Source of the DNA: JACCTH01 sp963761985
GTDB lineage: Bacteria > Actinomycetota > Acidimicrobiia > Spongiisociales > ZC4RG35
Assembly: GCA_963761985.1 (NCBI GenBank)
Contig: CAVXIT010000003.1
Location: forward strand, 124,001-188,000
Length of the DNA: 64,000 bases
Direction: 5' to 3'
Position 1 is the first letter of the stretch. Each line of letters begins with the position of its first letter. This document shows positions 33,598 through 41,341 of this stretch, in pieces. Made by a program: the position numbers and the translations under genes. The notes below the pieces were generated by a model. That model was not told the origin of the DNA, made no database searches, and was given only the letters and a program-made list of their open reading frames with translations.

Positions 33598-34404
33598 TTG
33601 CCTCCCGAGATCAGACGGATTGGGCGGAGCGGTCTCGAAGCCGCCGTAGTTGGCATGGGAACCTGGAAGACGTTCGACGTCCGCGGCCAAAAGATCGAAG
33701 CCGACCGCGCCGGTCTTGTCGCCAGCGCGGTTTCCCAAGGTTTGACGCTGTTCGATTCTTCGCCGATGTATGGAGAAGCCGAGCGGGTGCTAGGCAAGGC
33801 CGTCGCCAACATACGCGACGACGTTCTGGTGGCCACCAAGGTCTGGAGCAACGACGATGACGTGGCGGCCCGCCAAATCGAGGACTCGTTGCGATTCTTC
33901 GGGGGCCGGGTCGACATCTTTCAGGTCCACAACCTGGTGAGCGCTCCCGCGCGGCTCGCAACTTTGTCGCAGCTCCGAGCCGAAGGAAAGGTCAGGGCAG
34001 TCGGGATCACGCACTGGTCCGAAGATCACTACGACCAGATGGGTCGCTACCTCGATCAGGTCGATGTGATCCAGATTCCCTACAACCCACACCAGTCGCA
34101 AGCCAGCGAGCGAATCCTCGACGCAGCCGCGGCGCGTGATCTGGGCGTCCTCGTCATGCGGCCGTTCGGTGAAGGGTCGCTGTTGCGGCGCGCACCTAGC
34201 TCGCGCGAGCTCGCGCCTCTCGCCGAATTCGGGGTCAAAACCTGGCCGCAGGCATTGCTCAAGTGGGTTCTGAGCGACCCACGCTGTCACGTGGCGATAC
34301 CCGCAACCTCCAAAGAGAGCCACCTAATGGAGAACCTCGCAGGGGCGAGCCCGCCCTGGTTTGGCCATGGGGAGCGAGCGCTTGTCAGTCGGCTGGCCCA
34401 GTGA
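33598..34404 (+). CDS. Aldo/keto reductase
   Basis: A 268-residue TIM-barrel NADPH-dependent oxidoreductase. The catalytic tetrad is visible: Asp and Tyr in LFDSSPMYGEAERVLG, Lys in VATKVWS and His in IFQVHNLV. The end carries AIPATSKESHLMEN, which contacts the cofactor phosphate in this family. The start is TTG 33598, 3 nt after the stop of the vWA gene; no ATG lies near enough to keep the first strand. It may be cotranscribed with the MoxR operon, although nothing in its sequence suggests a shared function. Substrate unknown. Confidence 0.85.
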   Translation: MPPEIRRIGRSGLEAAVVGMGTWKTFDVRGQKIEADRAGLVASAVSQGLTLFDSSPMYGEAERVLGKAVANIRDDVLVATKVWSNDDDVAARQIEDSLRFFGGRVDIFQVHNLVSAPARLATLSQLRAEGKVRAVGITHWSEDHYDQMGRYLDQVDVIQIPYNPHQSQASERILDAAAARDLGVLVMRPFGEGSLLRRAPSSRELAPLAEFGVKTWPQALLKWVLSDPRCHVAIPATSKESHLMENLAGASPPWFGHGERALVSRLAQ

Positions 34405-34446
34405 CAACAGGGATCTCGAGCAGCCCCCGGGTAGCCTGCCGGTGAA

Positions 34447-35538
34447 GTGGTAGCACTGCCCAATCGGAAGAGGCCGCCTGATTGGCTGGCGCGGGCCGTC
34501 TGGATCGTGCTTGGGGTGCTGCTCCTGGCTGCGATCGCTCTTTGGGTCATATTTCAGATCCGCACGCTTCTCTATTTTGTCTTCCTGGCGTTGTTCCTCG
34601 CGGTTGCCCTCGAGCCCGCGGTACTGGCATTGGTGAAGCGCGGCTGGCGACGACGGGTGGCTTCCGCCGTCGTGTTCATCGGCGCGGCGATCCTCTTCAT
34701 CGGCTTCCTCTTCCTTTTGGTGCCGTTGTTGATCGCCCAGGGAACGATCTTGATCGAGAACCTGCCGGGTTACGCCGAAGCGGTCACCGAGTGGGCCAAC
34801 CGCACCTTCGGACTCGAGTTGTCGGTGTCCGGGATCGGTGCCGACTTCACCGATCTCGGATCACTTATCGAGCAATACGGATCGCAGGTCGCCGGCGGTT
34901 TGCGTGCAGTGGGCAACACCGTGTTCGGATTGATCTTCCAGCTCACCACCGTCACTCTTTTCGGCTACTACCTCCTGGCCGAGGGGCCGACCTGGAGACG
35001 ATTGCTGCTTTCGACCGTCTCGGCCAAGCGACAAGAGCGAGCCCTCTCGACGTGGGACACCGCGGTGGAAAAGACCGGGCAGTACGTCTACTCGCGGGTC
35101 TTGCTGGCGATCATCTGCGCCGCCTTCACCTGGGCCGCGCTGGCCATCCTCGGGGTTCCGTCGCCGCTTCCCCTGGCGGTCTGGATGGGGGTCATTTCCC
35201 AGTTCATTCCTGTCATCGGCACCTACCTCGGATTGGTCCTTCCCGCCATCGCCGGGCTTGCAGTCAGCCCGATAAAAGGTCTCTGGGTCGTGATCATTTT
35301 GGTCGCGTATCAGCAGCTGGAGAACTGGGTGATCGCCCCCCGCATCACCAGCAGAACGATGTCAATACATCCGGCCATTTCGATCGGGGCGATCATCGCC
35401 GGCGCCAGTCTGCTGGGTGGAGTGGGAGCCATTATCGCCTTACCCATCACCGCCATCATCCAGGCCTTGATCTCGAGCGCCGTCAACCGCCACGACGTGA
35501 TTGAATCGGAAAGTCTCGAGGAGCTCGAAACCGTTTGA
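34447..35538 (+). CDS. AI-2E/PerM family transporter
   Basis: A 363-residue membrane protein of the PerM/AI-2 exporter family, with seven to eight helices: two near the N-terminus (about 15-60), one at 70-95, a periplasmic stretch (about 100-150), one at 155-180, and a cluster from 215 to 345 that includes the family signature SQFIPVIGTYLGLVLPAIAGL and YQQLENWVIAPRI. Members export small molecules or act as sodium/proton antiporters; substrate is not predictable. GTG 34447 is the chosen start; TAGCCT (34432-34437) lies 9 nt upstream. Confidence 0.9.
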   Translation: MVALPNRKRPPDWLARAVWIVLGVLLLAAIALWVIFQIRTLLYFVFLALFLAVALEPAVLALVKRGWRRRVASAVVFIGAAILFIGFLFLLVPLLIAQGTILIENLPGYAEAVTEWANRTFGLELSVSGIGADFTDLGSLIEQYGSQVAGGLRAVGNTVFGLIFQLTTVTLFGYYLLAEGPTWRRLLLSTVSAKRQERALSTWDTAVEKTGQYVYSRVLLAIICAAFTWAALAILGVPSPLPLAVWMGVISQFIPVIGTYLGLVLPAIAGLAVSPIKGLWVVIILVAYQQLENWVIAPRITSRTMSIHPAISIGAIIAGASLLGGVGAIIALPITAIIQALISSAVNRHDVIESESLEELETV

Positions 35539-35548
35539 TATTCGGTCG

Positions 35549-35564
35549 AAACTTGTCGAAGTTT
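35549..35564. terminator. Short AT-rich hairpin after the PerM-like gene (weak terminator or operator)
   Basis: AAACTT and AAGTTT form perfect 6-bp arms around GTCG, followed on the plus strand by a single extra T. The stem is too AT-rich and the T-run too short to be a convincing terminator; its location just before the next gene would also suit an operator. Confidence 0.3.
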
Positions 35565-35568
35565 TAGG

Positions 35569-36432
35569 ATGCCCATAGCAATCTCCGGGGATGCGATGAC
35601 CACAATGGTGGAGGAGAGGGAGCGCACCTCCAGCGTTTCGCTGCTCGTTAACTCAGCTCTCGCGTCGACTGTCGGAATCGTGATCGCGGTCCTGGCTGAC
35701 TCCCTGGGCCGCCTGGCCGTCGGCTGGTTCCTCGACCGGGAGCCGATCATCTATCACGACCGGGTGGTATTCACCGCCGGAGACAATCCACTTGCCCTGG
35801 CGGGAGGAGCGCTGGCCGCGCTCATCGTTGGTGCTGGATTCCTGGCGATCTATCCGGCCAGCCGGCGTCATGATGCGTCGCGTTTGGCGGTGCTATGGCT
35901 GATCCTCCACTGCTTCCGACAAGGATTCGTTCCCCTGGCGCTGGCCGGAGTCGACAACCAAAGTGATGTCGCTCTGGCGCTCGGACATTTCAACCTTCCG
36001 GCCGGCATCAACATGGTCGTCGGAGTCGCCGGGGCGATCGGTCTGCTTTTGGTGTCATTGGCTGCGGCACCCGCTTTCCTCGCTTTTGCCACCTCTCGCA
36101 GCGAGATCTCTACTCCGTCGCGTCGAGTCGGGTTCGTGGCCCGCATCGGCTTGGTCGGAGGAGTTGCCGGCGCTTTGCTTGCGGTGCTCTTTTTTGTGCC
36201 CGACTCAGGGACCGGCCTGGTCTCCGCTTTGCCTCTCTATGGTCTGTTCACCGTGGCAACCCTTTTGGCAGCACCCGGCAGCAAAGCGGTCGAAGCCGAT
36301 TCCAATTCGACTGCCCGCCGCTTCAGCTGGGGTCTCGCAGCAGCCGTCGTCGTCCTGTTTGTGATTTTCCGATTCGCACTCGCTCGCGGCATCCCTATCC
36401 CGCCTGACCCCGAGACGTTCTTCGTTTCGTGA
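35569..36432 (+). CDS. Multi-pass membrane protein of unknown function
   Basis: A 287-residue protein with about six to seven predicted helices (near residues 30-50, 65-95, 105-120, 145-175, 190-210, 220-235 and 255-275). I do not recognise a family. The sequence between the second and third helices is basic (PASRRHDASR), probably cytosolic. The start may be ATG 35569, but TAGGAT overlaps that codon, and ATG 35596 with GGGG upstream is a reasonable alternative. The stop overlaps the GTG of moaB (GTGA), linking it to the molybdenum-enzyme gene set; a role in that pathway is only inferred. Confidence 0.7.
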   Translation: MPIAISGDAMTTMVEERERTSSVSLLVNSALASTVGIVIAVLADSLGRLAVGWFLDREPIIYHDRVVFTAGDNPLALAGGALAALIVGAGFLAIYPASRRHDASRLAVLWLILHCFRQGFVPLALAGVDNQSDVALALGHFNLPAGINMVVGVAGAIGLLLVSLAAAPAFLAFATSRSEISTPSRRVGFVARIGLVGGVAGALLAVLFFVPDSGTGLVSALPLYGLFTVATLLAAPGSKAVEADSNSTARRFSWGLAAAVVVLFVIFRFALARGIPIPPDPETFFVS

Positions 36433-36899
36433 AGGCGGCGGTCGTCACCGTCTCTGATGGGGTGGCGGCCGGAACCAGGAAAGACGAGTCGGGCGAACTC
36501 CTACTGGACCTTCTCGTCAAAGCTGGTTTCGAAGGCGCCGGCCATGAAGTCGTTGCGGACGAGGTCGAATCCATCACACAAATATTGATAGATCTGTGCG
36601 ACCGCGCCGACTTGATCTTGACCACCGGCGGCACCGGTCTCGGACCGCGGGATGTCACCCCGGAGGCGACCTTGGCTGTGGTTTCGCGTGTGGTTCCAGG
36701 AATGAGTCAGCTCATGATCGCGAAAGGCCTTGAGGCAACCCCAATGGCGGTTCTTTCGCGCGCGGTCGTCGGAGCGAGGGGCTCGACGTTGATCGTGAAC
36801 TTGCCGGGCAGCCCGAACGGGGTGCGCGAAGGCTTCGAAGCTTTGACCCCGGTGCTGACTCACGCTCTTGCGCTGCTGGCGGGTGACACCGGTCATTAG
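36429..36899 (+). CDS. moaB: MoaB/MogA family molybdopterin adenylyltransferase
   Basis: Activates molybdopterin by adenylylation before molybdenum insertion. The 156-residue protein has VTVSDGVAAGTRKDESGELL at the N-terminus, the signature LTTGGTGLGPRDVTPEAT (about residues 64-81) and the end NLPGSPNGVREGFEAL, all typical of MoaB/MogA. GTG 36429 overlaps the preceding stop. The next gene encodes XdhC, which handles the finished cofactor for xanthine dehydrogenase-type enzymes, so the pair is consistent with maturation of a molybdenum hydroxylase whose structural genes are outside the window. Confidence 0.9.
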   Translation: MKAAVVTVSDGVAAGTRKDESGELLLDLLVKAGFEGAGHEVVADEVESITQILIDLCDRADLILTTGGTGLGPRDVTPEATLAVVSRVVPGMSQLMIAKGLEATPMAVLSRAVVGARGSTLIVNLPGSPNGVREGFEALTPVLTHALALLAGDTGH

Positions 36900-36918
36900 G
36901 CGCGCCTAAGTTGAGCCA

Positions 36919-36947
36919 CCTAGATTTGATCTGCCTAGTTTGATCTG
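36919..36947 (+). promoter_or_regulatory. Tandem direct repeat containing the xdhC -10 box
   Basis: CCTAGATTTGATCTG (36919-36933) is followed at once by CCTAGTTTGATCTG (36934-36947), identical but for one missing A, and the second copy ends at the xdhC ATG. The second copy contains TAGTTT 6 nt before the ATG, a leaderless-type -10; TTGAGC at 36911 is a possible -35 with 19-nt spacing. The duplication may be a regulator site or a recent tandem duplication. Confidence 0.5.
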
Positions 36948-37985
36948 ATGGCCGAAGAGATTCTTCCCACCATTGCTGAATGGAACCGACGCGGCATTGA
37001 ATTTGTCCTGGCGACGGTGGTGGGAGTGCGCGGCTCGACCTATCGAGGACTAGGAGCGCGCCAGCTCGTGGCCACAGACGGGACGATGGTCGGGACCGTC
37101 TCCGGCGGATGCCTCGACAACGAGTTAATTGCCATCGCGGGCGAGATGAGGCCCAACGGTGCGGCGAGGTTGAGCGAGTTCGACCTCACCGCCGATGACG
37201 AGGCGGTTTGGGGATGGGGCATTGGTTGCAACGGGGTGACGGAGCTTCTGCTTGAGCCCGCGGCGGCCGCGGCAGGACTTGCGAGAATTCTCGACCAGAA
37301 CCCGATGGGCGTCCTGCACATCCTCTCGGGATCTGAACTAGGGCGGCACCAGGCCATCGAGGAAGATGACCCCGAGTGGGCATCGGAGTTGGCCGAAGCG
37401 TTACGGGATGGCAGGCATCGACGGATTCATCGTGCCGGTGTCGACTACCTGCTCGAAGTGATCTCTTCGCCGCCGCGGCTGGTTGTGTGCGGAGCCGGAC
37501 ATGACGCGGTGCCGCTCGTCCGGCTTGGCAAGGAGCTTGGATATGAGGTCACCGTGGTCGATGATCGGCGAGCATTCCTGACCCGCGAGCGCTTCCCCGA
37601 AGCCGACCGCCTGATCCAGTGTGCCCCAGCTGAGCTCTCGGAACGCATCGACGTCGACGACCGAACGGCCTTTGTCGTCATGTCGCACAACTACCTCCGG
37701 GACGTCGACTTTCTCGGCTCTTTGCTGGGCAGGGGAGCGGCCTACATCGGCTGTCTCGGCCCGGGCGAGCGTCTCGAGAGAATGCTGAAGGACCTCAGTG
37801 CGCGTGGCCAGACTCCCGACCCCTCCGATCGGATCTACGGTCCGGCAGGGCTCGACCTCGGAGCCGATGGACCAACGGAGATCGCGTGGTCGATCCTCGC
37901 CGAGATCATGTCGGTTCGCCGCCATCGGAAAGGGGGTCCTCTGGTGGAGAAAAAGGGCCCCGCCGGTTGGCGCCCGGTACCGTGA
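36948..37985 (+). CDS. xdhC: XdhC family molybdenum cofactor chaperone
   Basis: A 345-residue protein with both XdhC domains. The N-terminal XdhC/CoxI domain (about residues 10-100) has VRGSTYRGLGARQLV and GTVSGGCLDNEL; the C-terminal Rossmann-like XdhC_C domain starts at PPRLVVCGAGHDAVPL and contains VVMSHNYLRDVDFLG and IGCLGPGERLERML. XdhC proteins bind molybdenum cofactor, promote its sulfuration and insert it into xanthine dehydrogenase or CO dehydrogenase-type enzymes. No ribosome site; the start sits at the end of the tandem repeat. Context with moaB and coxG supports the assignment. Confidence 0.92.
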   Translation: MAEEILPTIAEWNRRGIEFVLATVVGVRGSTYRGLGARQLVATDGTMVGTVSGGCLDNELIAIAGEMRPNGAARLSEFDLTADDEAVWGWGIGCNGVTELLLEPAAAAAGLARILDQNPMGVLHILSGSELGRHQAIEEDDPEWASELAEALRDGRHRRIHRAGVDYLLEVISSPPRLVVCGAGHDAVPLVRLGKELGYEVTVVDDRRAFLTRERFPEADRLIQCAPAELSERIDVDDRTAFVVMSHNYLRDVDFLGSLLGRGAAYIGCLGPGERLERMLKDLSARGQTPDPSDRIYGPAGLDLGADGPTEIAWSILAEIMSVRRHRKGGPLVEKKGPAGWRPVP

Positions 37986-38006
37986 GCGCCAGATGCGGAT
38001 AGCCAG

Positions 38007-38561
38007 GTGAAGATCAGCCAGGAGTTCACTGTCGAACGCCCCTTGGAGGCGGTGTGGGAGCAGTTTCAGGATGTACCGGCCGTCGCGCAATGTTTGCCCG
38101 GGGCGACTCTGACCGAGGACAAGGGAGGCGGGGTTTACGTGGGCAACATCGCGGTCAAGCTGGGTCCGATCGCGGCGACCTTCGAAGGCGAGGCCAACAT
38201 CACCTCTGACCCGGGCAATCGCAGCGCGCTGATCGACGGCAAGGGGGTGGACAAAAAAGGAGGGAGTCGCGGCCAGGTCAAGGTCAACTACGCGCTGAGC
38301 GAGGCGGGAACGGGCACCACCGTCAAAATCGACGCTGACATCACTCTGGCCGGCCCCGCCGCCCAATTCGGCCGCACCGGTCTGATCAACGAGATGAGCC
38401 GGCGTCTCATCACAGACTTCTCCAGCTGCCTGGAAGCGAAGATGGCAGCACCGTCTGAGGCAATGGCTGCTGAGATCGAGGCGACTCAGGTCAAACCCTT
38501 TCTGCTCCTCCTTGCAAGCCTCGCCTCCTGGCTAAGAAACGTATTTCGCCAGCGTTCGTGA
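38007..38561 (+). CDS. coxG: CoxG-like SRPBCC protein with C-terminal membrane anchor
   Basis: A 184-residue CoxG/START-fold protein. It opens MKISQEFTVERPLEAVWEQF and has CLPGATLTE, GNIAVKLGPIAATFEGEA and a FGRTGLINEMSRRL segment that are characteristic of the CO dehydrogenase accessory subunit G family. The last about 25 residues contain a hydrophobic stretch (KPFLLLLASLASWLRNVF) expected to anchor it to the membrane, as in CoxG. The family helps link molybdenum CO dehydrogenases to the membrane and respiratory chain. Structural coxMSL genes are not in the window. GTG 38007 is the start; the stop overlaps the next gene start (GTGA). Confidence 0.88.
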   Translation: MKISQEFTVERPLEAVWEQFQDVPAVAQCLPGATLTEDKGGGVYVGNIAVKLGPIAATFEGEANITSDPGNRSALIDGKGVDKKGGSRGQVKVNYALSEAGTGTTVKIDADITLAGPAAQFGRTGLINEMSRRLITDFSSCLEAKMAAPSEAMAAEIEATQVKPFLLLLASLASWLRNVFRQRS

Positions 38562-40510
38562 TCAACCGCGTCTGCCGACGTGCGAAGTTGCTCCGTTATC
38601 CATTGTTTGTTCTCGTGTTCGCCGGCGGAGCCTGTGGCGGAGTCGGGGAGGCAGACGACCCGGGGCAGGCCACTGTCGAGATGTACGACAACACCTTCGC
38701 CTCGCGGGTTGTGAGCATCCCCGTCGGAGGTGAAGTCACGTTCGTCGGCGCGGGTCGCAATCCCCACAATGCGGTCGCTGCCAGCGGCGCATGGTCGACG
38801 GAGACAGTGTTCGGCTCGCTCAACCAACTCGAAGGCGATTCCGCCACGATCTCTTTCGACGAGCCAGGGGAGTATTTGTTCTTCTGCACCTTCCATGGGA
38901 ATGCCGACGGCGAGGGAATGGCCGCCCGTCTCGTGGTGGGCGATGCCCGGGCTTCGCTAGCTGCTCAAGGCGTGCGGGAAACCTCGGCGCCGGCCGAGTG
39001 GTCGGGGGTGACTTTTCGGGTCCCCGAGGATTCGGAGACCATCCAGGGTGCCGTCGACATGGCTTCACCTGGTGATCTCGTGCTAATTGGGGAGGGGCAT
39101 TACCGGGAGGCGGTGGAAGTGAGCACTCCCGGCCTCATCATCCGCGGTGTCGACCGAAACGATGTCGTGATCGACGCCGGGTTGGCTGACGAAAACGCGA
39201 TCTTGATTTACGCCGATGGCGTTGCGGTCGAGAACCTGACGGTGATCAATGCGATCGCCAATGGTGTCTATTGGACGGGGGTGCGCGGCTTTCGCGCGTC
39301 CTGGGTGACGGCGGTCGACAACGGCGACTACGGCATCTATGCCTTCGACTCTTCGGACGGGTTGTTCGAGCATTCATACGCGTCTGGCTCGCCGGACTCT
39401 GGCTTCTACATCGGCCAATGCGATCCTTGCCAGGCCGTGATCAGCGACGTTGTCGCTGAGTGGAACGGCTTGGGCTACTCGGGGACCAACGCCTCGGGCG
39501 ATCTCTACTTGGTCAATTCGGTGTGGCGTTTCAACGCCGCGGGAATTGTTCCCAACACACTCGATTCAGAACTGTTGCCGCCATTCCACGATGTGACGAT
39601 CGCTGGCAACCTGGTCCATGACAACAACAACAGGGAGGCGCCGGCCAAAGATGCCCAATGGTCGGGACTCGGCAACGGGATCCTTCTCGCGGGCGGCAAC
39701 ACCTCACTGGTGACCCGCAATCGCGTCTTCAACCAGGAAGTCAACGGCATTGCCATCACTCCCAACCTTGATCGGAACTTCTGGACGAGTTCGGGGAATC
39801 GGGTCGAAGGAAACTCCGTCCATGGTTCGGGTCGAGCCGACCTTGCGCTCGCCGGTCCATCGGGTGCCGACAACTGCTTTGCCGGCAACGACTTCGATCT
39901 TTCCCTGCCCGTTGGGCTCGAAGCATTTGCCACCTGTGACGGGCTCCGGCTGCCGCTTCTCTACGAGCTTGGGGGAAGCACCGAGCAGCTCGGTCGGGTG
40001 GTTGAAAACGGGCTCGACCTTCGACCGGTCAACCCGGTGGGCTCAGCGCCCAAGCCGGGACCCCAACCGGTGATGCCGGCTGACGCTCCTATCGCGCCTG
40101 CTGTGGATGTCTTTGAGAATTATTCGATCGATCTATCCGTCATCTCGATGCCAGAGGTTCCTGCGGGACTGGTGGTCGAACCCATGAAAGGAACGACAGT
40201 GTTTGGTGTGCTCCTCGGCTCGGTGACCTCGGTTTTCTTCGGGCTCTATGCGTACTTCTTACCCTTTGTTCTTTATGCAGCCTGGGTGGCGATCGCGCTC
40301 TGGGATCTAGTACGGAGCGGACGCAGCAAAGGCGCCGTCATTGGCTGGACCGCGGTGATTCTCCTCGTGCCCTTCCTGGGAGTGATCGTCTACTTCGTGC
40401 TAGGGCGCTCGGAAATCGCGCCATGGCAGCGAGGACTCCTGGTCGGCGGAGGTTTGGCCGCCTATCTGGTCATCGTCGCCGTCGGCGCTCTCATCGGCGG
40501 AGTGGTCTGA
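38558..40510 (+). CDS. Lipoprotein with cupredoxin, right-handed beta-helix and PLDc_N membrane domains
   Basis: A 650-residue three-part protein. A lipoprotein-like signal (LFVLVFAGGACGG) leads to a cupredoxin domain (about residues 35-130) with the copper ligands His in RNPHNAV and Cys, His, Met in FFCTFHGNADGEGM. A right-handed parallel beta-helix (about 150-480) follows, with NosD/PbH1-like repeats such as GNLVHDNNN and NRVFNQEVNGIAI. The C-terminus (about 545-650) is membrane-embedded: LYAAWVAIALWDLVRSGRSK and VPFLGVIVYFVLGR fit a PLDc_N domain. GTG 38558 overlaps the coxG stop, so it is coexpressed with a molybdenum-enzyme accessory gene. A redox or sugar-binding envelope role is possible; function unknown. 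Confidence 0.85.
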   Translation: MINRVCRRAKLLRYPLFVLVFAGGACGGVGEADDPGQATVEMYDNTFASRVVSIPVGGEVTFVGAGRNPHNAVAASGAWSTETVFGSLNQLEGDSATISFDEPGEYLFFCTFHGNADGEGMAARLVVGDARASLAAQGVRETSAPAEWSGVTFRVPEDSETIQGAVDMASPGDLVLIGEGHYREAVEVSTPGLIIRGVDRNDVVIDAGLADENAILIYADGVAVENLTVINAIANGVYWTGVRGFRASWVTAVDNGDYGIYAFDSSDGLFEHSYASGSPDSGFYIGQCDPCQAVISDVVAEWNGLGYSGTNASGDLYLVNSVWRFNAAGIVPNTLDSELLPPFHDVTIAGNLVHDNNNREAPAKDAQWSGLGNGILLAGGNTSLVTRNRVFNQEVNGIAITPNLDRNFWTSSGNRVEGNSVHGSGRADLALAGPSGADNCFAGNDFDLSLPVGLEAFATCDGLRLPLLYELGGSTEQLGRVVENGLDLRPVNPVGSAPKPGPQPVMPADAPIAPAVDVFENYSIDLSVISMPEVPAGLVVEPMKGTTVFGVLLGSVTSVFFGLYAYFLPFVLYAAWVAIALWDLVRSGRSKGAVIGWTAVILLVPFLGVIVYFVLGRSEIAPWQRGLLVGGGLAAYLVIVAVGALIGGVV

Positions 40511-40582
40511 CCAGCTCGAGGTGGTGATCGGCTCGATCTATGAGCCCGAATCCGCTAAACGCGGCATACGAGCCCTGGGTTG

Positions 40583-41341
40583 CTAATTGCCCTGGACCGG
40601 GGTCACCGGGATACGCGGGCGGCGGCCTTTGTCCTTCTTACGGAGCGCAGGGTGGGGGAGGGGTTGGGGCCGCTTCAGTTGCTCGATCAGCAGGGCATAG
40701 ACCTTTGGACCGATCATCTCGATGATCTCCGCCTTCAGACTTTCATAGACGGGTTCGCCGCCGACGAAAGCAAGCGGGCTATCGGTGCACCACCAGGCGA
40801 ACTCGTCGCCACCGTCGCCCCAGTCACGTCGCTTCCATTCGCGCAGCACCGAGGTGACATGGCCATGGCCATCGGTGTCTTCCTCGAGACGCAGCGGTAG
40901 TTGCCAGCAGACATTCGGTTTCCAATCCAAAGGCCGTTCGCCGGCGTCGAGGGCTCCGAGGTGGAGCGCACAGCCTGCCCCGCGATGAAAGTCGGGACGA
41001 TTCAGAAAGATGCAGGCGTCATCGACCAGACGCGACGTCTGATCGTCGCCTCGTTGGCGCCAGATCTTGTCTCCGGCTTTCTTGCGGAACTGCCAGTTGT
41101 CGTCGGTGAGGAGAGCGGCATGACGTGTCACCTTGGCTACGTCTTCTTCGTCGGTAAACCACGCTCCCATCGAGCAGCAACCCTGTGACAGCTCGGGCGT
41201 GGGAGCCGTGAGAATCCCCTGGCAGCCCCGACCGAAAATGCACAGCCAGGACGATCTCAGAAACGTGGCGTCGAATAGCCAGGTCCGGTTCTCGTCGGGG
41301 TCTCGAAATGAGATGAAGTCGTGGGAGTCCTCGGCGCGCAT
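40583..41341 (-). CDS. Rv0495c-like conserved cysteine-rich protein
   Basis: A 252-residue protein resembling the conserved actinobacterial family of mycobacterial Rv0495c, of unknown function. Cysteines cluster near the N-terminus in CIFGRGCQGIL and QGCCSMGAWF, with further Cys-containing segments (DDACIFLNRPDFHRGAGCALH, NVCWQLPLR), a pattern suggestive of a metal or Fe-S site. No signal peptide or membrane segment. The preceding HD-GYP open frame overlaps its start only because of a frameshift; the unshifted gene would end 40 nt before this ATG. The end faces the convergent cupredoxin gene, with a 72-nt spacer in which I see nothing notable. Confidence 0.82.
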   Translation of the reverse strand: MRAEDSHDFISFRDPDENRTWLFDATFLRSSWLCIFGRGCQGILTAPTPELSQGCCSMGAWFTDEEDVAKVTRHAALLTDDNWQFRKKAGDKIWRQRGDDQTSRLVDDACIFLNRPDFHRGAGCALHLGALDAGERPLDWKPNVCWQLPLRLEEDTDGHGHVTSVLREWKRRDWGDGGDEFAWWCTDSPLAFVGGEPVYESLKAEIIEMIGPKVYALLIEQLKRPQPLPHPALRKKDKGRRPRIPVTPVQGN

